Source of the DNA: Aquisphaera giovannonii
GTDB lineage: Bacteria; Planctomycetota; Planctomycetia; Isosphaerales; Isosphaeraceae
Direction of reading: 5' to 3'
Assembly (NCBI RefSeq): GCF_008087625.1
Contig: NZ_CP042997.1
Span: 2,604,001 to 2,668,000, forward strand
DNA: 64,000 bases
The position numbers were made by a program, and so were the translations under genes. Numbering within the stretch: the stretch's first letter is position 1; every line of letters begins with the position of its first letter. Positions 28,491 through 37,432 of this stretch are shown here, piece by piece. The notes beneath the pieces were generated by a model. The model saw only the letters and a list, made by a program, of their open reading frames with translations, made no database searches and had not been told where the DNA came from.

Positions 28491-29159
28491 GTGTTCCAGA
28501 TCCTCTTCCTCGTGATCGCCGGCCTGGGCCTGCTCGCCGCGCTGGGGTGCGTGCTGGCGCGGAACCTCGTGCACGCGGGGCTGTTCCTCGTCGGATACTT
28601 CTTCGTCGTGGCCGCGGTGTTCGTGATGCTGGAGGCCGAATTCCTGGCGGCGATCCAGGTGCTGGTGTACATCGGCGCGGTGGCGATCATCCTGATGTTC
28701 GGCATCATGCTGACGCGCAACGTCCAGGGGGACGACACGACGATCGTGGTGGGCCCCTGGCGCGTGCCGGCGATGCTCGCGGGCGTGCTCCTGCTGGCCG
28801 TGCTCGTCTTCGGGATCAACAACGCCGTGGCCCCGGCGGGGCAGGCGGCGTGGACGGGCCGGGCGGAGCGGCCGCCGATCACCGACGACCCGGCCAACCC
28901 CCCCGGCACCGCCGTCCGCCGGGAGGCGATCAACAACATGGGCCGCATGGTCGGCCTCGAGTTGATGAAGCGGTACGCGGTGGCCTTCGAGGTCGCCGGC
29001 CTGCTCCTGACGGCCGCCCTGGTGGGCGCGATCGCGCTGGCCCACCGGGATGAGGAGGAGCCCGTCGTCCCCTCGGCCTCGGGCGAGGGCGCGAGACGGG
29101 CCGAGCCCGCCGGCCCGGAGGCGGGGCTCGCCGCCAGCGGCGGCCGGACGTCGCCCTGA
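28491..29159 (+). CDS. nuoJ: NADH-quinone oxidoreductase subunit J
   Basis: The 222-residue product has the NuoJ/ND6 pattern of five helices with ARNLVHAGLFLVGYFFVVAA and EFLAAIQVLVYIGAVAIILM. The latter contains the pi-bulge helix that changes shape during coupling. The GTG start at 28491 has GGAGGGG five bases upstream and gives the standard MFQILFLVI beginning; the upstream GTG at 28455 would add 12 non-conserved residues. The C-terminal 40 residues are hydrophilic and Ala/Gly-rich. Confidence 0.94.
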   Translation: MFQILFLVIAGLGLLAALGCVLARNLVHAGLFLVGYFFVVAAVFVMLEAEFLAAIQVLVYIGAVAIILMFGIMLTRNVQGDDTTIVVGPWRVPAMLAGVLLLAVLVFGINNAVAPAGQAAWTGRAERPPITDDPANPPGTAVRREAINNMGRMVGLELMKRYAVAFEVAGLLLTAALVGAIALAHRDEEEPVVPSASGEGARRAEPAGPEAGLAASGGRTSP

Positions 29160-29253
29160 CGTCGGATCATCGAGGCCGGGGCCGGGACGCCGCGGGGCGC
29201 CCCGGGGGACGTCCGGGCCGGGTCGACCAGTCCATTCCGAATCGAGCCCCTCC

Positions 29254-29589
29254 ATGACGAACGACATCCCCCTCGCCTGGTTCCTGTACTTCGCCGCCGC
29301 CTCGTTCGCGATCGGCCTGACCGGCGTGCTGCTGCGGCGGAACGCCATCGCCGTCCTCATGGCGATCGAGATCATGCTCAACGCCGCGAACGTCAACCTG
29401 GTGGCCTTCTGGCGGTACGGCCCGCCGTCCTCGGCGCAGGCGGCCGGGGCCATGCCCGGCGTGATCCTGGCCATCTTCGTGATCACCGTGGCCGCGGCCG
29501 AGGTGGCCGTGGGCATCGGCCTGATCCTGCTCTGCTATCGCCGCTGGCACGCGGCCGACGTGGACCAGTACGACACGATGTCCGGCTGA
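29254..29589 (+). CDS. nuoK: NADH-quinone oxidoreductase subunit K
   Basis: This is a three-helix protein of 111 residues. Typical NuoK/ND4L features are GVLLRRNAIAVLMAIEIMLN, with the key Glu in MAIEIMLNAANVN, and VITVAAAEVAVGIGLIL, with the second conserved Glu. These buried glutamates are part of the proton path. The ATG at 29254 lacks a clear ribosome site. It lies 94 bases after nuoJ and about 100 before nuoN. Confidence 0.95.
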   Translation: MTNDIPLAWFLYFAAASFAIGLTGVLLRRNAIAVLMAIEIMLNAANVNLVAFWRYGPPSSAQAAGAMPGVILAIFVITVAAAEVAVGIGLILLCYRRWHAADVDQYDTMSG

Positions 29590-29692
29590 ACGGCCGGCCC
29601 CGACCGCACCCAGGCGGCCCGCCCGGCGACGCTCGCCGGGCCCGCCGCACGAGGCCCTCCCAACCACCGCAGAACGCCCGGGTGACGCCCCC

Positions 29693-31660
29693 ATGGAACC
29701 CTCCCTGCCGACGATCGACTTCCGCGACTTCTGGTTCCTGTCGCCGGCCATCGTGCTCTCGGCGTGGGGCCTGGTGGTCCTGATGGTGGACCTCGTGCTG
29801 GCCCGCCGGCTCTCGGCGGACGCGCGCCGCGAGCGGGTCGGCTGGCTGGCGATGGCCGGCGTGCTCCTCGCCCTGGTCGCCCAGCTCGGCCTCTCGTACG
29901 TCCAGTCTCGGGTGCAGGCCGACTCGCCGCCGGGCTGGATGAACTCGTCGATGGCGGCCTATTTCCAGGGCGCCGGCGGGGTCGTCTTCCTGGGCTCGAT
30001 CGCGGTGGACCCGCAGACGACGATCATCAGCATCCTGTTCCTCGTCCTGCTGGGGCTGGTGGCCTGGCTGTCGACGTCCTGGACGTTCACCGAGAACTGG
30101 GGCGAGTATTACGCCCTCCTGATGTGGGCGACGGTGGGCATGATGCTCCTGGCCGCGTCGGAGGAGCTTATCACGCTCTTCCTGACGCTCGAGACGATGA
30201 CCATCTGCCTCTACCTGCTGACCGCCTTCGAGAAGACGAGGCGACGCTCGGCGGAGGGGGGGCTGAAGTACTTCGTCTACGGCTCGGTCTCCTCGGCGCT
30301 CTTCCTGTTCGGCCTGAGCCTGCTGTACGGGCTGACCGGGACGACCCAGTTCGAGGCCATCCGCCTGGCGCTCGACAGCGCCGGGCCGTCGGCCAGGGGG
30401 CTCTCCCACAACGTCGCCGGCGCGACCGCGCTGCTGCTGATGCTCGTGGGCTTCGGCTTCAAGGTCGCGGCGGTCCCGTTCCACCAGTGGGCGCCGGACG
30501 CGTATGAGGGGGCACCCGCCGCCGTCACGGCGTGGGTGGCGACCGGGTCCAAGCTGGCCAGCTTCATCGCCCTGATGAAGGTCTTCCTGCACGCCCTCCA
30601 GCCGTGGTCGTACCCGTCGTCCGGGGTGATGGGCCCGGGCTGGCTGGGCGTCATCGCGGTCGTGGCCGGGGTCACGATGACCTACGGCAACTTCGCGGCG
30701 CTCGCCCAGACCAACCTCAAGCGGATGCTCGCCTACTCGTCGATCGCCCACGCCGGGTACATGCTCGTGGGGGTGGCCGCGGCCAGCGTCTCGACCCGCG
30801 GGGCGGAGGCCGCCGGCTCGGTCCTCTTCTACCTCGTCATCTACGCGTTCACGAACATCGGCGCCTTCGCAGTGGCGGCCTGGCTGGTCCGGGACCGGAA
30901 GACGGACGAGATCGACGACCTGAACGGGCTGGCGTACCAATCGCCGGTGCTGGCGGTCGCGATCCTCGTGCTGATGCTGTCTCTGATCGGCATGCCGCCG
31001 TTCGCGGGCTTCTTCGGCAAGCTCTACATGTTCATGGAGGCGCTCAATCAGCAGCCGTCGTCGAGCCGGCTGACCTTGATCTCGCTGGTGGCCCTGGGCC
31101 TGATGAACTCCGTGGTCTCGGCGTTCTACTACGTCCGCGTGCTCAAGGCGATGTTCCTGCGGCCGACGGCCGAGGGCGCCCGGCTCCGGCCGGCGGGGCT
31201 GTCCATCCAGGTCCCGATCCTCCTCGGCGCCGCCGTGGCGACCTTCTTCGGCCTCTACCCGGACGCGGTCGGGGACATCGTGCCGAACGGCCTGGTCTCC
31301 ATGATGCGGACCGCCTCCATCCCGATGCTGACCGCCACAGGCGGCGGCAACGTCGCCGCGGTCTCCACGCCGACCGGCACGGCCTACAAGCCGCTCAAGG
31401 AGGACCGGCGAGGGTTCGTGACCGGGCGCGACCAGGAGGAGATCCGCAGGCGACTCCGGGAGTCGGCCATCAAGATGCCGGGTTACGGCGAGGCCTTCAA
31501 GAAGGGCCAGGAGCACGACAGCGGCGTCCCGAAGCAGGCCCCGCCCGGCGGCGCGGGCGGCCCGCCGGGAGGCCGTCCGCCGGGAGGCCCGCCGCGGGGC
31601 GCGGGCGGCCCGCCCCCCGGGGCGGCCAAGAAGGCGGCCCAGCCCGGCAACGCGTCCTGA
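29693..31660 (+). CDS. nuoN: NADH-quinone oxidoreductase subunit N with long C-terminal tail
   Basis: The antiporter-like subunit has about 14 helices. Segments ETMTICLYLLTAFEKTRRRS and FKVAAVPFHQWAPDAYEGAP hold the conserved charged residues of the proton channel. At 655 residues it is well over the usual 480-500. The extra is mainly a hydrophilic C-terminal tail from about residue 550 that includes FVTGRDQEEIRRRLRESAIK and ends in a Gly/Pro-rich run (GGPPGGRPPGGPPRG). The tail is part of the same continuous frame. It is the only antiporter-like subunit encoded in this cluster; NuoL and NuoM are missing. Confidence 0.94.
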   Translation: MEPSLPTIDFRDFWFLSPAIVLSAWGLVVLMVDLVLARRLSADARRERVGWLAMAGVLLALVAQLGLSYVQSRVQADSPPGWMNSSMAAYFQGAGGVVFLGSIAVDPQTTIISILFLVLLGLVAWLSTSWTFTENWGEYYALLMWATVGMMLLAASEELITLFLTLETMTICLYLLTAFEKTRRRSAEGGLKYFVYGSVSSALFLFGLSLLYGLTGTTQFEAIRLALDSAGPSARGLSHNVAGATALLLMLVGFGFKVAAVPFHQWAPDAYEGAPAAVTAWVATGSKLASFIALMKVFLHALQPWSYPSSGVMGPGWLGVIAVVAGVTMTYGNFAALAQTNLKRMLAYSSIAHAGYMLVGVAAASVSTRGAEAAGSVLFYLVIYAFTNIGAFAVAAWLVRDRKTDEIDDLNGLAYQSPVLAVAILVLMLSLIGMPPFAGFFGKLYMFMEALNQQPSSSRLTLISLVALGLMNSVVSAFYYVRVLKAMFLRPTAEGARLRPAGLSIQVPILLGAAVATFFGLYPDAVGDIVPNGLVSMMRTASIPMLTATGGGNVAAVSTPTGTAYKPLKEDRRGFVTGRDQEEIRRRLRESAIKMPGYGEAFKKGQEHDSGVPKQAPPGGAGGPPGGRPPGGPPRGAGGPPPGAAKKAAQPGNAS

Positions 31661-31761
31661 TCGGAGCCCGGGAGGTCGTCCGCACCCGGCTCATGGCGGC
31701 GGAAGCGAACACAGCGGCCGGGCCACCGGCCCCTCGCGAGGCGAAACCCGCAGGGACAGAC

Positions 31762-32169
31762 ATGGCGATCATCAACACGTTCCAGAAGTGCCTGGAGAGC
31801 CCCTACCTCGTCGAGGACGGGGACGCACCGTCGAAGATCGGCGGCCTCCTCGCCAAGGCGGGCGACCGGCTCGAAGGGGCCGTGAATATCCAGACGAGCG
31901 GCCAGGGCGACCCCGCCGACGTGATCTTCCTCTCCTACGAGGCGATGTTCTGCTGCCTCCGCGCCCTCGTGTACGACAAGGGCTATCGCGAGTGCGGCCT
32001 CCGCTGCCTGATCCTCGCCTGCGAGTCCCTCTACATCAAGACCGGCAGGCTCGACCCCGAGCATCTGCGCAAGTTCGACCTGGCCCAGCGACTCAAGCTG
32101 ACGCCGGAGGATGCCGTCGCCTCGGCCTCCGCCTTCGTCAAGCGGACGCTCGAGCTGCTGGGGCAATAG
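31762..32169 (+). CDS. HEPN-like helical protein
   Basis: The 135-residue helical protein starts MAIINTFQKCLESPYLVEDG, with AGGGA seven bases upstream; a longer start at 31693 is possible. The pattern IFLSYEAMFCCLRALVYDKG, then YRECGLRCLILACESLYI, resembles the helical pair of HEPN domains (Y-x-A-x(3)-x(3)-RALL). The usual RxxxxH nuclease motif is not visible: the expected Ser-His after the second turn reads Cys-Gly. So it may be a non-catalytic HEPN relative. No MNT nucleotidyltransferase lies beside it. It follows nuoN on the same strand, about 100 bases later. Confidence 0.6.
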   Translation: MAIINTFQKCLESPYLVEDGDAPSKIGGLLAKAGDRLEGAVNIQTSGQGDPADVIFLSYEAMFCCLRALVYDKGYRECGLRCLILACESLYIKTGRLDPEHLRKFDLAQRLKLTPEDAVASASAFVKRTLELLGQ

Positions 32170-32239
32170 CCCCCACGGGCCGGTCGACGCGCGAGGGGCG
32201 TATGCGTCCGGCGACCGCGCGGATCGGCGGGTCACCTCG

Positions 32240-32623
32240 TCATCCCGGATCGGTCTCCTGCGGAGTCCTGGCGGCGAGACGCGCGGCCCCGGCCCGCTCG
32301 TAGACCAGCCGGATCACCGTCACCGGGCGTTCGCGGTAGATCTCGAGCAGTCGGCGGATCCTCCGTTCGAGCTCGGGCGGCTTCCTGCCGTACCGACACG
32401 AGACGTCCAGGGCGAGCCCCGTCATCTCGACGAGGCCCCGCTCGCACATCGCCGCCAGGTGGCCGCGCACGGAGCGGGGGGCGGCCTGGACGACGCGGGC
32501 CAGGCTGTTGAGGTCCCACCGACGCCGGGGATCCTCCGCGAGGACGCGGAGGATCTCGAGCTGCTCGATCGACTCCACGTTGCCGTCCAGGAACTGGATG
32601 ACGGATTCGGGGATCGTCTCCAC
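32240..32623 (-). CDS. Winged-helix regulatory protein
   Basis: The 127-residue product begins at a GTG whose ribosome site (CGGAG) overlaps the stop region of the antiporter gene. Residues about 15-70 form a winged helix (SIEQLEILRVLAEDPRRRWD, ARVVQAAPRSVRGHLAAMCE, RGLVEMTG). A helical C-terminal part with PELERRIRRLLEIYRE could mediate dimerisation. It is the last gene of a likely operon with otsAB-like and antiporter genes and may regulate them. The ligand is unknown. Confidence 0.75.
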   Translation of the reverse strand: METIPESVIQFLDGNVESIEQLEILRVLAEDPRRRWDLNSLARVVQAAPRSVRGHLAAMCERGLVEMTGLALDVSCRYGRKPPELERRIRRLLEIYRERPVTVIRLVYERAGAARLAARTPQETDPG

Positions 32624-32629
32624 GGGCGC

Positions 32630-33949
32630 TCACTCCGATGGCGAGGCTGGGGAGGCGGGAGGAGCCGCCTCGGATTTCGGGAGCGACGCGTGCGCCGAGG
32701 GCCCGAGCCAACGCCTCGCGAGCGGGCCGATCGACAGTCCCTGGACGAGCGTGGAGAACGCCACGACGATGTAGGTGACCGCCAGCAGGATGTCGCGGAC
32801 CGGCGGGTCGGAGCCGCCGTAGGAGCCGGGCAGCGACAGCGCCAGTGCCACCGAGATCCCGCCGCGGAGGCCGCCCCAGGTGAGGACGGCGACGCTCCCC
32901 GGGTCGAGGGCCCTCCACACCCCGACGACGCGGGCCGAGACGACGACCGACAGCCAGCGCGCCGCCAGGACCGCCGGGACGGCCAGGGCGCCGGCCGAGA
33001 GGTACTTCGCGGAGAAATCCAGGACCAGGACCTCCAGGCCGATCAGGACGAACAGGGAGGCATTGAGGAATTCGTCGATCAGCTCCCAGAACTCGTCGAG
33101 CCGCTGATTGGTCGTATCCGACATGGCGAAGGTGCGCCCGTGGTTCCCCACGAGGAGCCCGGCGACGACCATGGCGATGGGCCCGGACAGGTGGAGGGCG
33201 TCGGCCGCGGCGTAGCCCCCGGCCACCAGCGCCAGGGAGAGGAGGATCTCGACCTGGTAATGGTCCACCGATCGCATCATCAGGTAGACGATGCCTCCGA
33301 TCGCGAGGCCGAACGCGGCGCCGCCGAGGGCCTCGCGGAGGAAGATCCACGCCATCCCCTGGCCCTCCGCCCCGTGTACGACGCCCGCGTGCTCGAGCAG
33401 GCCGAGGAAGAGGACGACGCCGACGCCGTCATTGAACAGCGACTCGCCCGCGATCTGGACCTTCAGGGGCTCCGGGGCGCCGAGCCGCTTCAGCAGGCCG
33501 ATGACGGCGATCGGATCGGTGGGAGAGATGAGGGCGCCGAAGACGAGGCAATCGATCGGGCGGAGCCCGAGGCCGAGCAGGCCGGAGATCCACCACATGA
33601 GCCCGCCGACCGTCGCCGCCGAGATCAGGACCCCGAGCGTCGCCAGGGCGGCGACGGCCAGCTTGTGCCTCCTGAACCGCCCGATATCGACGTGGAGCGC
33701 GCCCGCGAACAGAAGGAACCCGAGCATGCCGTGGAGGAGGGCCTCGCCGAGGTCGACCCGGGCGAGGAGCGACCGCGTCCAGGAGCCGACCTGAGGTGCG
33801 ATCGTCCCGGCCGCGGCGATGCCCGCGGACAGGAGCAGCGAGAGCGCCATCAGGCCGGCGGTCGGCGGGAGCCGGAGGGCCTTGAGGTTCAGGTAGCTGA
33901 GCACCGCGACGAGGACGATCAGCGTCGCGACCAGGTCGAACGGCCTCAT
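32630..33949 (-). CDS. CPA1-family sodium/proton antiporter
   Basis: The 439-residue membrane protein has about 12 helices. It shows CPA1 signatures: LISPTDPIAVIGLLKRLG (about residue 145), IAGESLFNDGVGVVLFLG with the ion-binding Asn-Asp pair (about 168), and GGLRGGISVALALSLP (about 370). It exchanges Na+ or another cation for H+ across the inner membrane. It follows the trehalose synthase/phosphatase gene after 40 bases and precedes the winged-helix gene by 6 bases, so these three are likely one osmotic-stress operon. Confidence 0.92.
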   Translation of the reverse strand: MRPFDLVATLIVLVAVLSYLNLKALRLPPTAGLMALSLLLSAGIAAAGTIAPQVGSWTRSLLARVDLGEALLHGMLGFLLFAGALHVDIGRFRRHKLAVAALATLGVLISAATVGGLMWWISGLLGLGLRPIDCLVFGALISPTDPIAVIGLLKRLGAPEPLKVQIAGESLFNDGVGVVLFLGLLEHAGVVHGAEGQGMAWIFLREALGGAAFGLAIGGIVYLMMRSVDHYQVEILLSLALVAGGYAAADALHLSGPIAMVVAGLLVGNHGRTFAMSDTTNQRLDEFWELIDEFLNASLFVLIGLEVLVLDFSAKYLSAGALAVPAVLAARWLSVVVSARVVGVWRALDPGSVAVLTWGGLRGGISVALALSLPGSYGGSDPPVRDILLAVTYIVVAFSTLVQGLSIGPLARRWLGPSAHASLPKSEAAPPASPASPSE

Positions 33950-33989
33950 CGCGGGGCCCTCCGGATGCGGGGCCGGGTTCGCATCGGGC

Positions 33990-36326
33990 TCATCCCCTGG
34001 CCGGCTCGGGCACGACCGCCGGACGCGCGGACCGGGACAGCCAGGAGAGGAATTCGGCGACCTCGGCCGTGTCCGCGACCCGGAAGCCGGCCCGCGTCGG
34101 CGCGGGCGGGCCCACCCGGGCGGAGACGAATCGCCCGACCTCGGCGAAGGCGTCCTCGTCCGTGCGGTCGTCGCCCAGGTAGAACGTGACCGCCGAGGGT
34201 ATGCCCAGGCGCTCGCGGAGCCAGCGCACGGCCTTGCCCTTGTTCCACAGGACCCTTGGCCGGACCTCCCAGACCATCTTCCCGGGCATGACGACGAACT
34301 GCGGGTGGTCCTCGGGGACCGCCTCGCGGACGACCCGCTCCACCTGCATCCGGTGCTCCGGCCGGACGAGCCGGTAGTGGACCGACGCGGAGAGCCCCTT
34401 GTCCTCGACCAGGATCCCGGCGATGTCCTTGAGGAGGACGGCCAGCGTGCAGACGACGGACTCGACCCCGTCCCGGCGGCTCACCGCGGTCTCCTCGGCG
34501 AACCGGAGTCCGACGCCGGAGATCTCCAGGCCGTGGTTGCCGGCGTAGATCAGGCCCTCGATCCCGACGCGGGCGCGGACGTCTTCGAGGGATCGCCCGC
34601 TCACGATGCCGACGGTGCAGTCCTCCCGCCGGGCGAGCTGCCGCAGGATGTCCCGCGTCGTCGACGGCAATAGGGCCATTTCCGGCCGCTCCGCGATCGG
34701 AGCGAGCGTGCCGTCGTAGTCGAGCAGGATGAGCCGATGCGGCGCGGCCTCCACGACCTCGCCCACCTCGTCCAGGGAGGCCAGGAGGCTCGCGGGCTCG
34801 TCCGTCTCCCGACTCGCCGGATGAGCGGTCGCGTCCGGAGCCCGGGGCGGCACGTCGTCGGGATCGAGCCGGAGGAGCGTCGAGACGATCTTGCCGGCCC
34901 ACCGGTAGACGTTGTTCTCGGCGACGACTTCCCGCATCCGCCGCATCCTCCGGCCGCGCTCGTCGCGGGGCATCGTCAGGGCCTCGTGCATGGCCCCGGA
35001 GAGCTCCTCCACGGAGAACGGATTGATGAGCAGGGCGTCGGTCAGCTCCCGCGCCGCCCCGGTGAAGCGGCTCAACACGAGCACCCCGTCCTCGTCCACG
35101 CGGCTGGCGACGAACTCCTTGGCGACGAGGTTCATCCCGTCGTGCAGCGAGCTGACGACGCAGAAGCTCGCCAGGCGGTGCAGGGCGGTCATCTCCGCCG
35201 GGTTGGAATGGCGCTTCTCGTAGCAGATCGGCCGCCAGGAGCCGTTGCCCCATTTCCAGTTGATGCCCTCGACGAGGTCGTCGATCTCGTCGTCGAGCTG
35301 CTGGTAGGCGCGGATGTGGCCGCGGCTGGGCACGCCGCACTGGGCGTACACCAGGCGGCCGCGGAACTCCGGGTGGTTCTCCAGCAGGTGATCGATCGCC
35401 CTGAGCCGCTCCGGGATGCCCTTCGTGTAGTCGATACGCTCGATGCCCAGGCCCAGCAGCTTCCCATCCAGCTTCAGCCGGTGCCGCCAGCGGGCCATCT
35501 CCCGCTCGACCTCGGGTCCGGCCGCCGCGGCCGAATGGCGCTCGAAGTCGATGCTGATCGGGAAGGCGCGGATCCGCGTCGCGTGGCCCCCGCGCACGAC
35601 CTCGGACTGCTCCCGGTCGGTCCTCGCCTCGAGGTTGCGGTCCACCGTCTCCAGGAAGTTCTGGCAGTGATACCCCAGGTGGAACCCCAGGAGGTCGTTG
35701 CCGAGGAGGCCGTCGAGCAGCTCCTCCTTCCACGGCAGGGCCCGGAACGTCTCGGGATTCGGCCAGGGTATGTGCCAGAACTGGGCCACGGTCAGCTCCG
35801 GATTGCGCCGCTTGAGGATCCGCGGAAGGAGCCCGAAGTGGTAATCCTGGATGAAGACGAACGCGGGCCGGTCGCCGGCCTCCTGGAGGACTGCGTCGGC
35901 GAACAGCTCGTTGACCTCGCGGTAGGTCTGCCAGTGGCGGGAATCGAAGATGGGGCGGGTGAACGCGACGTGGCAGAGGGGCCAGAGCCCGCTGTTGGCC
36001 ACGCCGTGGTAATAGCCCTCCTCCTGCTCCTTGCTGAGCCAGACCCGGCGCAGGGTGTAGCGCGGCGAGTCCGGCGGGACGCGGATCCGGTCGTGGGCGT
36101 CGACCGTCAGGCGGTCGGCGTCGCCCGACCCGTGGCCCACCCAGGTGCCCCCGCAGGCGAGCATCATGGGGTCGAGCGCCGAGGCCATGCCGCTCGCCGG
36201 CTGGATGCACTCGACGACGTCGCCGACGTAACGATGGATGTAAGGCTCGCGATTGGCGACGACGATCAGGAGCTGGTCGCGCAACCGCGCCTGGATCAGC
36301 TCGTGCAGGGCGTTCCTGTCCCACAT
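33990..36326 (-). CDS. Trehalose-6-phosphate synthase/phosphatase fusion (GT20 + HAD)
   Basis: The start at 36326 is favoured by GGGAGG eight bases upstream. Residues about 15-480 are a GT20 glycosyltransferase (VVANREPYIHRYVGD, GGTWVGHGSGDADR, LGIERIDYTKGIPERL, LHDGMNLVAKEFVASR). Residues about 510-765 are a HAD phosphatase (LILLDYDGTLAPIAERPE, GIVSGRSLEDV, YLGDDRTDEDAF). Together they would make trehalose-6-phosphate from UDP- or GDP-glucose and then dephosphorylate it. The GT20 part belongs to a subgroup starting with NREPYIH rather than the E. coli OtsA type, so a different acceptor sugar cannot be ruled out. It heads the operon with the Na+/H+ antiporter. Confidence 0.9.
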   Translation of the reverse strand: MWDRNALHELIQARLRDQLLIVVANREPYIHRYVGDVVECIQPASGMASALDPMMLACGGTWVGHGSGDADRLTVDAHDRIRVPPDSPRYTLRRVWLSKEQEEGYYHGVANSGLWPLCHVAFTRPIFDSRHWQTYREVNELFADAVLQEAGDRPAFVFIQDYHFGLLPRILKRRNPELTVAQFWHIPWPNPETFRALPWKEELLDGLLGNDLLGFHLGYHCQNFLETVDRNLEARTDREQSEVVRGGHATRIRAFPISIDFERHSAAAAGPEVEREMARWRHRLKLDGKLLGLGIERIDYTKGIPERLRAIDHLLENHPEFRGRLVYAQCGVPSRGHIRAYQQLDDEIDDLVEGINWKWGNGSWRPICYEKRHSNPAEMTALHRLASFCVVSSLHDGMNLVAKEFVASRVDEDGVLVLSRFTGAARELTDALLINPFSVEELSGAMHEALTMPRDERGRRMRRMREVVAENNVYRWAGKIVSTLLRLDPDDVPPRAPDATAHPASRETDEPASLLASLDEVGEVVEAAPHRLILLDYDGTLAPIAERPEMALLPSTTRDILRQLARREDCTVGIVSGRSLEDVRARVGIEGLIYAGNHGLEISGVGLRFAEETAVSRRDGVESVVCTLAVLLKDIAGILVEDKGLSASVHYRLVRPEHRMQVERVVREAVPEDHPQFVVMPGKMVWEVRPRVLWNKGKAVRWLRERLGIPSAVTFYLGDDRTDEDAFAEVGRFVSARVGPPAPTRAGFRVADTAEVAEFLSWLSRSARPAVVPEPARG

Positions 36327-36778
36327 GACTGCGCCTCCCGATGGAGCCCCGAGGGACCCGGCCGGACTCGAGGTAGGGCCGACATCGTCTTCCTGCCTCA
36401 AGCCTCGATCCTGGACGATACGGCCCCCGACACGCCCTCGGGGTGATCGAGGCCGCGACCGGGGGTGAACGGGCGATCCGTCGGGCGATCTATGGCCCTC
36501 GTGGCCCCCCGCCCTCCGATCTCATGGGAGACGCGGCGGCGGGGAGGAGCCACGGGGCGTTAAAGGAGGCCGGGATGGCCTCCGTCCATTCAACGCGTCG
36601 GCTGGCGGGTTGATGTCGCCGGTGGATTATCGGCCGGCCCGGCCGGCCCGCCAATCGGCGCGGTCCGAGAAATCGGTCAGGACTCCGTCTCATGGAGGCG
36701 GCCGGAAAGCCGACGTGGGATCGGGGGATTCCCTGATGTACGGAGGACTCAGTCGGGTCGGGCCGCGGCCGTCGGCCG
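36327..36778. other. Intergenic region with a small hairpin
   Basis: This 452-base stretch lies downstream of the NarL-type regulator and upstream of the trehalose operon. A hairpin GGAGGCC-gggat-GGCCTCC occupies 36565-36583. Read on the minus strand it is followed by TTTAA, so it may be a weak terminator for the two-component operon. I see no other convincing signal. Confidence 0.45.
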
Positions 36779-37432
36779 TTAATCCGAGGCGAGCCAGCCT
36801 TCGCGGAGTGCGTGCTGCACGACGTCGGCCCGGCCCCGGAGTCCGAGCTTCTCCATGGCCCGGAGCTTGTGCGTCTCCACGGTCTTGACGCTGATGTCCA
36901 GCTGGGCCGCGATTTCCTTGTTGCTGAAGCCGCGGGCGACCTGGAGCAGGACCTGGCCCTCGCGGTCGGTGAGCGGGGATCGTCGCGTGCCCTCCGCGCC
37001 CTGCCCGTCGCGGACGAGCTCGCCGGCGAGCTTGCCGGCGAGCAGGGGGTCGAGGTAGGCGGCTCCCGCGGCGACGACCCGGAGGGCGCGGAGCAGCTCC
37101 TCGCCGGTCGCGAGCTTGAGGATGTATCCGGACGCGCCCGCCTGGAGCATGCGGCGCAGGTGCCCCTTGTCCTCGTGGAGGGTGAGGGCCAGGATCCGGA
37201 GTTCCGGCCGGGATTGCCTGAGGCGCTCGGTCGCCTCGACGCCCGACATCCGGGGCATGGAGACGTCCATCACCAGGACGTCCGGCCGCAGCTCCTCGGC
37301 CTTGCGGCAGGCGGTCTCGCCGTCGGCGGCCTCGCCGACCACCTCCAGGTCCGGCTGGGCGTCGATGAGGGCCTTCAGCCCCTCGCGGACGACCGCGTGG
37401 TCGTCCGCGAGCACCACGCGGAGCTTACCCAT
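36779..37432 (-). CDS. NarL/FixJ-type response regulator
   Basis: The 217-residue product starts at 37432 (MGKLRVVLADDHAVVREGLK). The receiver domain has Asp10/Asp11 and phosphoacceptor Asp56 (VLVMDVSMPRMSGVEATERL). The C-terminal LuxR-type helix-turn-helix is clear (LTDREGQVLLQVARGFSNKE, then SVKTVETHKLRAMEKLGL). The gene overlaps the end of the histidine kinase gene by 8 bases, so the pair is translationally coupled and almost certainly a cognate two-component system. A longer frame upstream is arginine-rich and lies inside the kinase gene. Confidence 0.94.
   Translation of the reverse strand: MGKLRVVLADDHAVVREGLKALIDAQPDLEVVGEAADGETACRKAEELRPDVLVMDVSMPRMSGVEATERLRQSRPELRILALTLHEDKGHLRRMLQAGASGYILKLATGEELLRALRVVAAGAAYLDPLLAGKLAGELVRDGQGAEGTRRSPLTDREGQVLLQVARGFSNKEIAAQLDISVKTVETHKLRAMEKLGLRGRADVVQHALREGWLASD

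Noticed and set aside
27093-29516. A long minus-strand frame across nuoH, nuoJ and nuoK
   Set aside because: It is a shadow of genuine complex I genes, rich in Arg, His and Gln.
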